From: Legionellaceae bacterium
Lineage (GTDB): Bacteria; Pseudomonadota; Gammaproteobacteria; Legionellales; Legionellaceae
Assembly: GCA_030696305.1 (NCBI GenBank)
Contig: JAUYSP010000008.1
Span: 1 to 51,813, forward strand
Reading direction: 5' to 3'
DNA: 51,813 bases
Shown here: one piece after another, positions 1-7,181 of the stretch
Layout: every line of letters starts with the position of its first letter
Numbering within the stretch: the stretch's first letter is position 1
Translations under genes and position numbers: made by a program
Notes under the pieces: generated by a model
What the model saw: the letters and a program-made list of their open reading frames with translations, nothing else
Told to the model about the DNA's origin: nothing
Database searches by the model: none

Positions 1-372
1 CTACTGAAGGTTTACCTGTCGGTCCTTCTGAAGGTTGACCTGTCGGTCCTACTGAAGGTTGACCTGTCGGTCCTTCTGAAGGTTGACCTGTCGGTCCTAC
101 TGAAGGTTGACCTGTCGGTCCTTCTGAAGGTTGACCTGTCGGCCCTACTGTAGGATGGCTGGTAGGTGGTACCGAAGGTTGACCTGTTGGTCCTGCTGAA
201 GGCTGGCTGGTAGGTGGTACCGAAGGCTGACCTGTCGGCCCTACTGAAGGCTGGCTTGAAGGTGGTACCGAAGGCTGACCTGTTGGTCCTGCTGAGGGTT
301 GACTATTAGGTTGCCGAGATGGCTGAGAACTAGGTTTACTTGATGGTTGACTGCTCGGTCTCTGGCTGGGTT
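1..372 (-). repeat. 24-bp tandem repeats coding Pro-Thr-Gly-Gln-Pro-Ser units
   Basis: Each 24-bp unit encodes eight residues, PTGQPS plus V or E plus G. From 1 to about 145 the V and E versions alternate, giving a 48-bp higher-order period. From about 145 to 300 the units are more diverged (PPTSQPS, PPSSQPS), and from 300 to 372 they become irregular SQPS motifs. The most homogeneous copies lie nearest the edge, which suggests recent array expansion there. Confidence 0.85.
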
Positions 373-1138
373 GTGATGTTGGAGATCCCTCGTTATATAA
401 TTGGAAGGCTTCATTAGAAGATAATGCTCGATTATATATTCTAAGGTTATCCATAAAACCGTTATAAAATCTAGTTACAGCAGTTTCTGGTACAGTAACG
501 CCACCATTTTCAGCACCAACTAGCAGCGGTATGTTTCCATTTTGCAATATAGTTGCGGGAATTAAATTAGTGTGGGTATTTAATAACACGCCATTTAAAT
601 AACAAGTGATAGTCGAGCTTTGTTTTGAAAGGACAAGATGATTCCAATTATTTTCTATAACAGGTACTGGAATACTACTACCTGCGCCGCTATAGCTATA
701 AATATAGGTAAAATAATATGCATTAGTTGTTACCGAGCTTTGTTGTAGTACAAACCCTGCCTCGCCAGTGTATGTGCCTTTTTCAATTAATCCAGCATAC
801 TCTACCTGAGTACTAGCTGGATTAAACCCAAGTGAAATACTCATGTCACCAGCAAAATCAAAAGCAGCTCCATTCGCCGCAAAATAAGAACTAACGCCAT
901 TAAAACTTGCAGCACTATTAGAGTTCCCATGTCTATCCATCGTATAGCTAATAGAATGAGGTGTTCCATGATTTCCATTCCCACTCATATCGTTCGTATT
1001 TCCATCTAATGGATAATGAGCTACCAAACCGATCGTTAAGTCTGTTGCCCCCACTTTTTGCAGTAGAGCCGATAAACTTAAGAAGCCAACTAGTAACCTA
1101 AACAAACTAGAGTGATTCTCGGAACGGGAAGGTATCAT
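1..1138 (-). CDS. Secreted LamG-domain protein with PTGQPS repeats (3' end outside window)
   Basis: The reading frame opens at the ATG ending at 1138 and stays open to the window edge, so the C-terminus is missing. Residues about 1-32 look like a signal peptide (basic start, then LFRLLVGFLSLSALL, then a VGA-T cleavage region). Residues about 36-240 resemble a LamG/concanavalin A-like lectin domain: LVAHYPLDGNTNDMSGNGNH near the start, AASFNG, WNHLVLSKQ, and FYNGFMDNLRIYNRALS near the end are typical landmarks. A Ser/Pro/Gln-rich tail follows, first irregular (PSSQPSSKPSSQPS) and then regular 8-residue PTGQPS-V/E-G units. Such domains usually bind glycans on the cell surface, so secretion is likely. 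The repeat tail resembles low-complexity linkers of some protist proteins. The ligand cannot be read from the sequence. Confidence 0.75.
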   Translation of the reverse strand, partial: MIPSRSENHSSLFRLLVGFLSLSALLQKVGATDLTIGLVAHYPLDGNTNDMSGNGNHGTPHSISYTMDRHGNSNSAASFNGVSSYFAANGAAFDFAGDMSISLGFNPASTQVEYAGLIEKGTYTGEAGFVLQQSSVTTNAYYFTYIYSYSGAGSSIPVPVIENNWNHLVLSKQSSTITCYLNGVLLNTHTNLIPATILQNGNIPLLVGAENGGVTVPETAVTRFYNGFMDNLRIYNRALSSNEAFQLYNEGSPTSQPSQRPSSQPSSKPSSQPSRQPNSQPSAGPTGQPSVPPSSQPSVGPTGQPSVPPTSQPSAGPTGQPSVPPTSHPTVGPTGQPSEGPTGQPSVGPTGQPSEGPTGQPSVGPTGQPSEGPTGKPSV

Positions 1139-1290
1139 TTAATTTTCAAGCACTTAGTAATAATACTCATATTATAACATAATAATCGCCCATTTGATTA
1201 ATATAAATACAAGTAATTGCGGTTACTTGAATGTTATCTATGCTTTGATGCGATGAGGGTTGGGAAAGAGCTTTAGCGGAGTTTTGGAAT

Positions 1291-1551
1291 ATGCAACCAG
1301 CCAGTGTGTTAGTATGCCTATTAAGTAGCCAATCTTATCCTGAATGCTCTCAATTACACGTTGCATTACCGCCAAGAGATAGTCTTCAAAAAGATAGCTA
1401 TGCGCTAGTGGAGCAGTGTCGTTCTATTTCTGTAAAGCGTCTTATTGAACCTCGTCTTGCGCAACTTACAATGAATGAACGGGGATTAATTTTTATCCGT
1501 TTACGACATATGTGCAATATGGACCACACCGATTTTGTAATACAACCTTAG
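1291..1551 (+). pseudogene. Truncated MazF/PemK-type toxin (C-terminal two thirds)
   Basis: The 86-residue product aligns by eye with the C-terminal part of MazF/EndoA endoribonucleases: LHVALPPRDSLQKDSYALVE followed by QCRSISVKRL matches the family's 'HVEI...dSv.LLEQiRTIDkqRL' stretch, and the final helix is present. The N-terminal strand region that carries the catalytic Arg (RPVLV) is absent; the frame is open only back to about 1249. No MazE-like antitoxin gene is seen next to it. It is probably a non-functional relic. The nearest RBS-like sequence is poor and the start is uncertain. Confidence 0.55.
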
Positions 1552-1684
1552 TTCCTGTCATGATATTGTGTTTCAGGTATCTGTATGAATATACGGTAAG
1601 ATGGCATCTACCACTACGACACTTGTTATCAAAGTCTAATGATGATTAAATCTTTGAATATAATACTAATTAAGGATGATTCGA

Positions 1685-2413
1685 ATGAATGTCAAATTAT
1701 TAGGTGCTTTTTGTGCGCTATTTATTATTTTCTTTCCGACAGCTAATTTATTGGCAGAGGATTTAAAAAGTGATAATTGGTTATATACCCAAACGAGTGA
1801 ATCACAAAAATCAATGACAGCAGATAAAGGACTGCAAATGCTTAAAGAAGGTAATGCTCGATTTGTTAACGGTGCAATTAAAAATCGAAATATTTTAAAT
1901 CAAGTGAAATTAACTCATTCCAAAGGTCAATATCCCTTTGCTGTTATTTTAAGTTGTATGGACTCTCGTGGTTCTTCAGAGCTTATTTTTGATCAAGGTA
2001 TAGGCGATATATTTTCTATTCGCGTGGCGGGGAATGTATTGGATGCCGATCAATTAGGTGGGCTGGAATTTGCAACAAAAGCTGTTGGCTCGCATTTGAT
2101 AGTGGTCATGGGCCACACCCGTTGTGGTGCAGTTGCGGGTGCTTGTAGTGAAGTTAAACTCGGTAATTTAACCCAATTATTGCAAAAAATTCAACCCGCT
2201 GTTAACGTCGTTAAACAAACTAGAAAAACTCAGCCATTAAATTGTCAAGATAATCAAATTGTTGATGAGATTGCCAAACAAAATGTATTGAACGTTATAC
2301 AAGAAATAAAAAAAGAAAGTAAAATCGTTAGCGATCTCATTGCTACAGGTGAGGTGAGAGTTGTTGGTGCAATGCATAATTTACTAACAGGCGAGGTTAC
2401 ATTTTTTGAATAG
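1685..2413 (+). CDS. Periplasmic beta-class carbonic anhydrase
   Basis: This is predicted to interconvert CO2 and bicarbonate with a zinc centre. Counting from the upstream ATG at 1676, the zinc ligands and Asp/Arg dyad are visible as C94-M-D96-S-R98 and H147-T-R-C150 (GHTRCGAVAG). The internal stretch GDIFSIRVAGNVL is typical of the family. The N-terminus (VKLLGAFCALFIIFFPTANL then LA-ED) is a clear signal peptide, so the enzyme should be exported. I prefer the ATG at 1685 because AAGGA ends 8 nt before it, whereas the ATG at 1676 overlaps that Shine-Dalgarno. The length (about 242 residues) is normal. It stands alone between toxin relics. Exported beta-CAs occur in several intracellular gammaproteobacteria and may help pH or bicarbonate balance; that role is inference. 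Confidence 0.9.
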   Translation: MNVKLLGAFCALFIIFFPTANLLAEDLKSDNWLYTQTSESQKSMTADKGLQMLKEGNARFVNGAIKNRNILNQVKLTHSKGQYPFAVILSCMDSRGSSELIFDQGIGDIFSIRVAGNVLDADQLGGLEFATKAVGSHLIVVMGHTRCGAVAGACSEVKLGNLTQLLQKIQPAVNVVKQTRKTQPLNCQDNQIVDEIAKQNVLNVIQEIKKESKIVSDLIATGEVRVVGAMHNLLTGEVTFFE

Positions 2414-2534
2414 GACTCCACTTTAAGATCTCTGTGTATTATTTGCACTATGCTGCTTATAGTATTGGTAAAAAATTTACCCGCATTCAGTCGCTTTTTA
2501 CAAGTATCTACACTAACAAGTGGTACTACATTAC

Positions 2535-2618
2535 AATTTTACGTCAATTGCAAGTGAGGCGGGTGTTAGTAGCATGACTTTGCGGGAGTATTATCAAATT
2601 TTAGAAGATAGTTTTTAG
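2535..2618 (+). pseudogene. Relic of a DUF4143 ATPase C-terminal domain
   Basis: One frame reads NFTSIASEAGVSSMTLREYY followed by QILEDSF and a stop. This is the winged-helix part of the AAA/DUF4143 family (compare NYADMARDVDVDMKTIKSWL in the intact gene at 5167-6396). The sequence is out of frame on both sides and no full gene can be rebuilt. The rest of the 2414-2786 interval holds only short open frames and the operator described next. Confidence 0.5.
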
Positions 2619-2746
2619 GGTATTTGAACACTAAGCATGAAGGTATTTATATAGTGCATCGGGAGGATTGTCTAAAACGGCATTTGGAATGCGGAAATTA
2701 TTTTTTAATGAATCGTTTTACTAGCATGATACTTCATTTTATTATA

Positions 2747-2766
2747 AACTAGTCATATGACTAGTT
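2747..2766. promoter_or_regulatory. Perfect 20-bp palindrome upstream of the Phd/VapC pair (probable operator)
   Basis: AACTAGTCATATGACTAGTT is a perfect palindrome ending 20 bp before the antitoxin start codon. Phd/YefM antitoxins bind palindromes over their own promoter, so this is the likely autoregulatory operator. The right half (ATGACTAGTT) recurs at 9642-9651 ahead of a decayed second antitoxin copy, which supports a conserved role. Confidence 0.6.
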
Positions 2767-2786
2767 ATATATGGGTGAGATGAATA

Positions 2787-3041
2787 ATGAATATTTGGCC
2801 TGTACAAGATGCAAAAGCTCATTTTAGTGAACTGTTAAATACATGCATTAAAGATGGACCACAAATGGTGACGCGTCGCGGAGAGGAGGCTGCTGTTCTT
2901 ATTTCTATTGCAGAATGGCGACAATTACATCATTCGGCCCGTCCGTCCCTGAAGTCGTTATTGCTTTCGGAGATTGGTCGTTCAGAGTTTGATTTACCTC
3001 AGCGTGGTTTGGCTAAACGCCGCCGCCCACCTAGTCTATAG
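2787..3041 (+). CDS. Antitoxin of the Phd/YefM family
   Basis: This 84-residue protein begins MNIWPVQDAKAHFSELLNTC and continues to VTRRGEEAAVLISIAEWRQL, the standard Phd/YefM DNA-binding N-terminal fold (QDAK.hFSELL, vTRrG...avLis..ew). The basic tail ending KRRRPPSL is the expected toxin-binding segment. It ends 16 bp before the VapC-type toxin gene, so the two form a toxin-antitoxin operon with the antitoxin first. The 20-bp palindrome at 2747-2766 is the probable operator. A decayed second copy of this gene's start lies at 9665. Confidence 0.9.
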   Translation: MNIWPVQDAKAHFSELLNTCIKDGPQMVTRRGEEAAVLISIAEWRQLHHSARPSLKSLLLSEIGRSEFDLPQRGLAKRRRPPSL

Positions 3042-3057
3042 AAGAATCGAGCGCCTA

Positions 3058-3459
3058 ATGTATTTGTTAGATACCAATATTGTTTCTGAATTTCGCAAAC
3101 CACGCCCATATGCTGGGGTGGTTTCTTGGCTGAATGCAGTATCCGACACAGATCTTTACCTGTCAGCTGTTACTTTGGGTGAAATACAAGCAGGTATAGA
3201 GATCGCGCGAGAGCAAGACAGCGCTAAGGCTGTTATTATGGAAAATTGGGCCGTTCAAGTTTCGCAAACGTACAATGTGTTATCTATCGATGCTAACACG
3301 TTTCGCGTATGGGCTAAATTAATGCATAAAGAATCAAATACCGTTTATGAGGATGCCATGATCGCTGCTACGGCCATTGTGCATAATCTCATAGTGGTGA
3401 CCCGAAACCTTCGAGATTTTAAACGGTTTGAAGTTCAGACTCGGAATCCTTTTGATTGA
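3058..3459 (+). CDS. vapC: PIN-domain ribonuclease toxin, VapC family
   Basis: The 133-residue product starts MYLLDTNIVSEFRKPRP and has the four conserved PIN acidic residues: D5, E42 (GEIQAGI), D99 (YEDAMIAATA) and D120 (TRNLRDF). VapC toxins cleave RNA, often initiator tRNA or rRNA loops. The frame is open further upstream, but the ATG at 3058 gives the canonical N-terminus and avoids overlap with the antitoxin gene. Pairing a PIN toxin with a Phd-type antitoxin is a known combination. All key residues are present, so the pair is probably functional. Confidence 0.92.
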   Translation: MYLLDTNIVSEFRKPRPYAGVVSWLNAVSDTDLYLSAVTLGEIQAGIEIAREQDSAKAVIMENWAVQVSQTYNVLSIDANTFRVWAKLMHKESNTVYEDAMIAATAIVHNLIVVTRNLRDFKRFEVQTRNPFD

Positions 3460-3868
3460 CCACATCATTATTAATCGAACGCTTAATATTAAACAGTTAG
3501 TTGAGAACAAATCATATTTTTTATTTGGGCCTAGAGGTATCGGAAAATCTTCATTGATTAAACATAATATTGGTGATCAGGCATTGATTGTGGATTTGTT
3601 ACGTTCCGCAATATATATACGGTTGATGAACAACCCAAGCCAGCTTGAATCGATGATTGCGCTTGATCAAAAACCGGTTGTCGTTATTGATGAAATTCAA
3701 CGTGTTCCTGAATTATTGAACGAAGTTCATCGCTTGATTGAAAAGAATCAAACCCGATTTTTATTAACGGGTAGTAGTGTACGAAAACTGAAGAAGCAGG
3801 GTGTAAATTTATTGGCTGGACGTGCTCGCCGAGAAAAAAGGTACTATTTCTATTTGATTTTCTTTTAA
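3428..3868 (+). pseudogene. Truncated AAA ATPase (DUF4143 family, N-terminal half)
   Basis: The translated region contains a Walker A motif (FGPRGIGKSSLIKH), a Walker B (VVVIDEIQRVPEL) and the sensor-like FLLTGSSVRKL, the start of the AAA/DUF4143 ATPase family. The frame ends after AGRARREKRYYFYLIFF, where intact members continue with the DUF4143 domain, so about two thirds of the protein is missing. The opening codon is unclear: the frame begins inside the vapC 3' end with TTG codons at 3428 or 3452 and no good RBS. It is unlikely to make an active protein. Confidence 0.7.
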
Positions 3869-3977
3869 AATAGATTTTTTTGAATTTCTGCTACACTTTG
3901 AGTGGTGAGGTATTTACTAACAAATAACGCATCAAAATAATCAGACTTAATGCCTCAGTGTTTAGGAGAGATCAATT

Positions 3978-4319
3978 ATGACTTGCTCGCGACCAGCTTA
4001 TAATTATTCTGTTATCGAGCTATTTGAGAGTCAGGTTAAGAAAAATCCTAATTATAGTGCGCTTCGTGATGATCATGTCGAATATACCTACAGTTCATTG
4101 AACGAGCGAGCAAATCAATTTGCTCGTTGGTTACAAAAAAAATCAGTTAAAGAAGGTGATTTTGTTGGCATTCTTTTAGAGCCTGGTGCAGATTTTATAT
4201 TATGTATTTTAGCTATTGTTAAATTGGGTGCGGTTTATGTTCCACGTATATCTACCACAGCTTGGATCGATACATGTAAACACATGTGTAATAAAAAATA
4301 TTCATTTAGAATCAATTAG
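3978..4319 (+). pseudogene. N-terminal fragment of an NRPS/AMP-binding adenylation domain
   Basis: The 113-residue product has the beginning of an adenylation domain: VIELFESQVKKNPNYSAL, then YTYSSLNERANQFARWLQKK, then GILLEPGADFILCILAIVKL and GAVYVP. This matches core motifs A1-A2 of nonribosomal peptide synthetases. After YVP the sequence loses similarity and stops, so the ATP-binding and substrate-pocket motifs are absent. The start has a good RBS (TAGGAG 9 nt upstream) and a TACACT-like -10 near 3890, so a truncated protein could still be made. It is a remnant of a much larger gene. Confidence 0.7.
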
Positions 4320-4416
4320 TACTATTATTAATTCTGAAAATAGTAAAAGCATGTTGTGTTTTTATTGAAAACAATTTTTTTAGCAGATTACTGAATCGAA
4401 TTAACGATGGGCATAT

Positions 4417-4992
4417 ATGTTATATGAAACCTTATTGGATAACTGTGATGATTTGGTCATTGGACTGCATTCAAATGGCAATGTATTTGAGTTAAATCTT
4501 ATTGCTGAATCGATATGTGGGTTAAGGCGAGCTGAGATTATTGGACTAAATTTATTTTTAATATGTAATAAGTTAGGTATACAGCTCTCTTTTCACTTTG
4601 ATGATTTAAAGAAAATTGCACATCAAAAAGCAACACGGCTTGAAGGTTATATTATTAATCAAAAAAATCAGAAAAGCGTCCTTTACTTTAAATTCGTGAG
4701 ATTTTTGAATGAAAAAAAGAAAGTTTGCTATTTTATTATTGGCCGGGAGATAACAGAATTAGATGAGTCTCCGATTTCTTCTCTAACAAATCAAATGTAT
4801 CTACAAAGTATTATCGAAAATCTACCAGAATATGTGTATTGGAAAGATAAAAATTATTTATATCAAGGTTGTAATAATCATGTTGCTGAGCTTTTAAAAT
4901 TAGATTCGCCTGGCTCCATTATTGGTAAATCAGATAATGATTTTGGTTGGGATCAGGAAAATATAAAATTAACAGTTGATCCTTCTTGTTAG
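4417..4992 (+). pseudogene. PAS-domain fragment of a sensor protein
   Basis: The 191-residue product carries two PAS-like segments. The first is residues about 1-115 (NCDDLVIGLHSNGNVFELNL; GREITELDE). The second begins near residue 128 (SIIENLPEYVYWKDKNYLYQ, GKSDNDFGW) and breaks off in mid-domain. The second segment resembles the PAS domain in front of histidine kinases or GGDEF proteins, but no output domain follows. Its position just after an NRPS fragment suggests both are debris from deletions. No RBS is evident. Confidence 0.55.
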
Positions 4993-5084
4993 TTTGGCAA
5001 GTAGTTAGTTAAGACCTGGGGATAGTCATCATTATTTTTCAAAAAGGCTGCGTTTCTGCTTCGTTCATGTGTGGAAATTATACT

Positions 5085-5166
5085 AGGTAATCATGCATTA
5101 AACCTGGTAATTCGAAGTTTTTACGTCTAATATGGAATCAACTACCATATTAGACGGGATTGTCTT
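5085..5166 (+). repeat. ATPase leader repeat, copy 1, with 12-bp stem hairpin
   Basis: This conserved leader runs from AGGTAATCATGCATTAAA to the ATPase start codon. It contains a perfect inverted repeat, CGTCTAATATGG at 5124-5135 and CCATATTAGACG at 5145-5156, separated by nine bases. The hairpin ends ten bases before the ATG, so it may be an operator or an mRNA structure controlling translation. Other copies occur at 8077-8138 and 11327-11405. Confidence 0.75.
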
Positions 5167-6396
5167 ATGACGCATAAAAAACGAACGTTGGCTGCAACCG
5201 TTGAACAGGTAACCGCTGTTTTTTCTGTTCTTTTATTAACAGGTCCCCGTCAGGTAGGAAAAACAACACTCTTGGAGGATTGTTCTTTAAGCGATCGTAG
5301 CGTGGTTACATTAGATGATTTAGATGAGCGAGTGCTGGCGCGTACCGACCCAGCGCTGTTTTTGCAAAGACATAAACCGCCTGTGCTTATCGATGAAGTG
5401 CAATATGCCCCTGAACTATTCAGCTATATTAAAATGATCGTTGCTAAAGACCAGCGGCCTGGGTTGTTTTGGCTGACAGGATCACAAAAATTTCATTTAA
5501 TGCACGGCGTATCAGAAACATTGGCAGGTCGTGTCGCTATCCTAGATTTACTTGGTTTAAGCCAAGCTGAAATAGCTAACAGAGCGGATGCCAGTCGACC
5601 GTTTTTACCCACCTTGGAATGGATTGAACATGCTAAGTCGAAGGTTCAAACGTCAATGACATTGATGGATGTATATGGCACCATTTGGCGCGGCGCTTTT
5701 CCCAGTATGGTTGTACATGATGTTGCACTCCGTGATATTTTTTATAACTCTTATGTTCAGACGTATATTCAACGCGATGTACGTGAATTAACAAAAGTCA
5801 GTGATGAACTTGCTTTCACCAGATTTTTACGAGCCGCTGCAGCAAGAACCGGTCAGTTGATCAATTATGCTGATATGGCTCGTGATGTCGATGTGGATAT
5901 GAAAACTATTAAATCCTGGCTTTCTATTCTCGAAACTTCTGGTCTGATATATCTTTTAAAACCGTATCACAATAACGTAACAAACCGTATGATTAAAACA
6001 CCTAAACTCTACTTTTTGGATACGGGGTTGTGTGTCTGGTTAACGCAATGGTCTACACCTGCAGCGCTCGAAGCGGGAGCAATGTCCGGTGCGATTCTTG
6101 AAACATATATGTTGACGGAAATAATTAAGAGTTATTGGCATAACGGAAAAGCGGCTCCTTTTTATTTTTACCGTGACAGAGATCAAAAGGAAATTGATTT
6201 GTTAATAGAACAAGATGGTTTAATCTATCCAATAGAATTTAAAAAAAGTGCGACACCCAGCATTAATGCAACCACAAGCTTTATTGCTTTGGAAAAATTG
6301 GGACAACCCGTCGGAGCAGGCGCTGTCATTTGTTTGAGAGAGACGGATGTTGCTTTATCACGTACCGTGACAGCTATTCCAATTGGTTATTTGTAG
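5167..6396 (+). CDS. AAA ATPase with DUF4143 C-terminal domain
   Basis: This is an intact 409-residue member of a widespread ATPase family of unknown cellular role. Walker A is GPRQVGKT (26-33), Walker B VLIDEVQ (73-79), and LTGSQ (103-107) corresponds to the sensor region. DUF4143 follows, with a winged-helix segment (INYADMARDVDVDMKTIKSW) and the conserved KTPKLYFLDTGL. A C-terminal PD-(D/E)xK-like core is visible (EIDLLIE near 342, then YPIEFKKS near 355), hinting at nucleic-acid interaction. It is preceded by the hairpin leader at 5085-5166. Sequence beyond its stop is a copy of the neighbouring glycosyltransferase gene end, so the gene appears to have arrived by local duplication. Family members are often scattered, mobile and redundant. 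The function is not established. Confidence 0.9.
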   Translation: MTHKKRTLAATVEQVTAVFSVLLLTGPRQVGKTTLLEDCSLSDRSVVTLDDLDERVLARTDPALFLQRHKPPVLIDEVQYAPELFSYIKMIVAKDQRPGLFWLTGSQKFHLMHGVSETLAGRVAILDLLGLSQAEIANRADASRPFLPTLEWIEHAKSKVQTSMTLMDVYGTIWRGAFPSMVVHDVALRDIFYNSYVQTYIQRDVRELTKVSDELAFTRFLRAAAARTGQLINYADMARDVDVDMKTIKSWLSILETSGLIYLLKPYHNNVTNRMIKTPKLYFLDTGLCVWLTQWSTPAALEAGAMSGAILETYMLTEIIKSYWHNGKAAPFYFYRDRDQKEIDLLIEQDGLIYPIEFKKSATPSINATTSFIALEKLGQPVGAGAVICLRETDVALSRTVTAIPIGYL

Positions 6397-6447
6397 CGTC
6401 ATAAAGATGCTGTAATTGTTTTATATACTGTTCCATCGAGTAACATT
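6351..6447 (+). repeat. Duplicated block: ATPase 3' end plus glycosyltransferase 3' end (copy A)
   Basis: This block matches 11714-11811 with few changes. It spans the last codons of the ATPase and about 50 bases past its stop. At the other locus those bases are the minus-strand end of the intact GT4 gene. At 6397-6447 the GT piece has no gene attached, so this copy is the derived one. Confidence 0.8.
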
Positions 6448-6493
6448 GTGGGATTTTCAGCTGCCTCGTTATTTACAATATGGTGGATGTCCT

Positions 6494-6914
6494 ATGATTA
6501 AGGATCAATTTAATCGGTATAAATATTTTGATTTGAAATTACGATGGCCTGAACAATTTTTAAGCGTTAGGAAACAAGGCGAATACTTCGATATTGTGTT
6601 AAATAACAAATGGGAAATAATTGTTGGAGCTCATGCAAATTATGAATTGAAGCGACTAACTCAGGAGATAGCTAACAAAGACCGTAGAATTAAGGAGTTA
6701 ACCTTAGCTCTTGAAGATACAGAAGATAAACTAATTAAGTGTGAAACAGAGCGTGACAGACCTATCAAACTTAACAAATGCTGAAAAAGAAATAGTGCAT
6801 TTAAAAGGTTCAAGTGGAACTGCAAATACCACAGGTCCCGGATTTTTTTCAACGAGCGATAGTAGTTCAATACCAAATTTTGATGAAAATCAACAAACGA
6901 ATGAGTATCATTGA
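6494..6914 (+). pseudogene. Coiled-coil protein gene with a frameshift
   Basis: From the ATG at 6494 the protein reads MIKDQFNRYKYFDLKLRWPE, then a strongly charged coiled-coil segment (YELKRLTQEIANKDRRIKEL to IKCETERD), and then leaves frame and stops at 6784. In another frame the coding signal continues as LSNLTNAEKEIVHLKG, a Ser/Gly-rich linker, and ends NQQTNEYH at 6914. A single small indel near 6760 explains this; rejoined, the protein would be about 139 residues. The stop overlaps the GAGGAG Shine-Dalgarno of the next gene at 6924, so the two probably formed an operon. The family is not recognised. Confidence 0.5.
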
Positions 6915-6923
6915 GGAGTCATA

Positions 6924-7181
6924 ATGGCTTATTTAGCTTTGAGCAAGGAACAACTCTCTCGTTTTAGCCATCATTGGTTATGGGGTTTGAGCGTTGATCA
7001 AAGGGATGTCGAGAATTTTTATGAGATGTCGATAGCTTTGGCAAAAGATCGTGAGAAACTCAATGCGATTATAATGCAGATGAGAAAGATTAGATCATGG
7101 GTATGGTTAATAAGAGTAGTTTTTGGGCGTTTAATATACGATCATATCGATCAAACTATTATCGATTACAATGTTATGTGA
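6924..7181 (+). CDS. Short ORF, probably the displaced N-terminus of the J-domain protein
   Basis: It begins MAYLALSKEQLSRFSHHWLW with an excellent RBS (GAGGAG, 5 nt spacing). After about residue 57 its translation becomes the out-of-frame shadow of the overlapping ORF at 7097-7909. The downstream ORF has an in-frame stop just before its own ATG and no RBS, so the simplest reading is one ancestral gene, 6924-7909, broken by one indel near 7095. Two overlapping genes remain possible. The first 57 residues match no family I recognise. Confidence 0.5.
   Translation: MAYLALSKEQLSRFSHHWLWGLSVDQRDVENFYEMSIALAKDREKLNAIIMQMRKIRSWVWLIRVVFGRLIYDHIDQTIIDYNVM

Noticed and set aside
1-372. Regular 24-bp repeats considered as a CRISPR array
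   Set aside because: There are no unique spacers; every unit is in frame with the LamG gene and encodes PTGQPS motifs.
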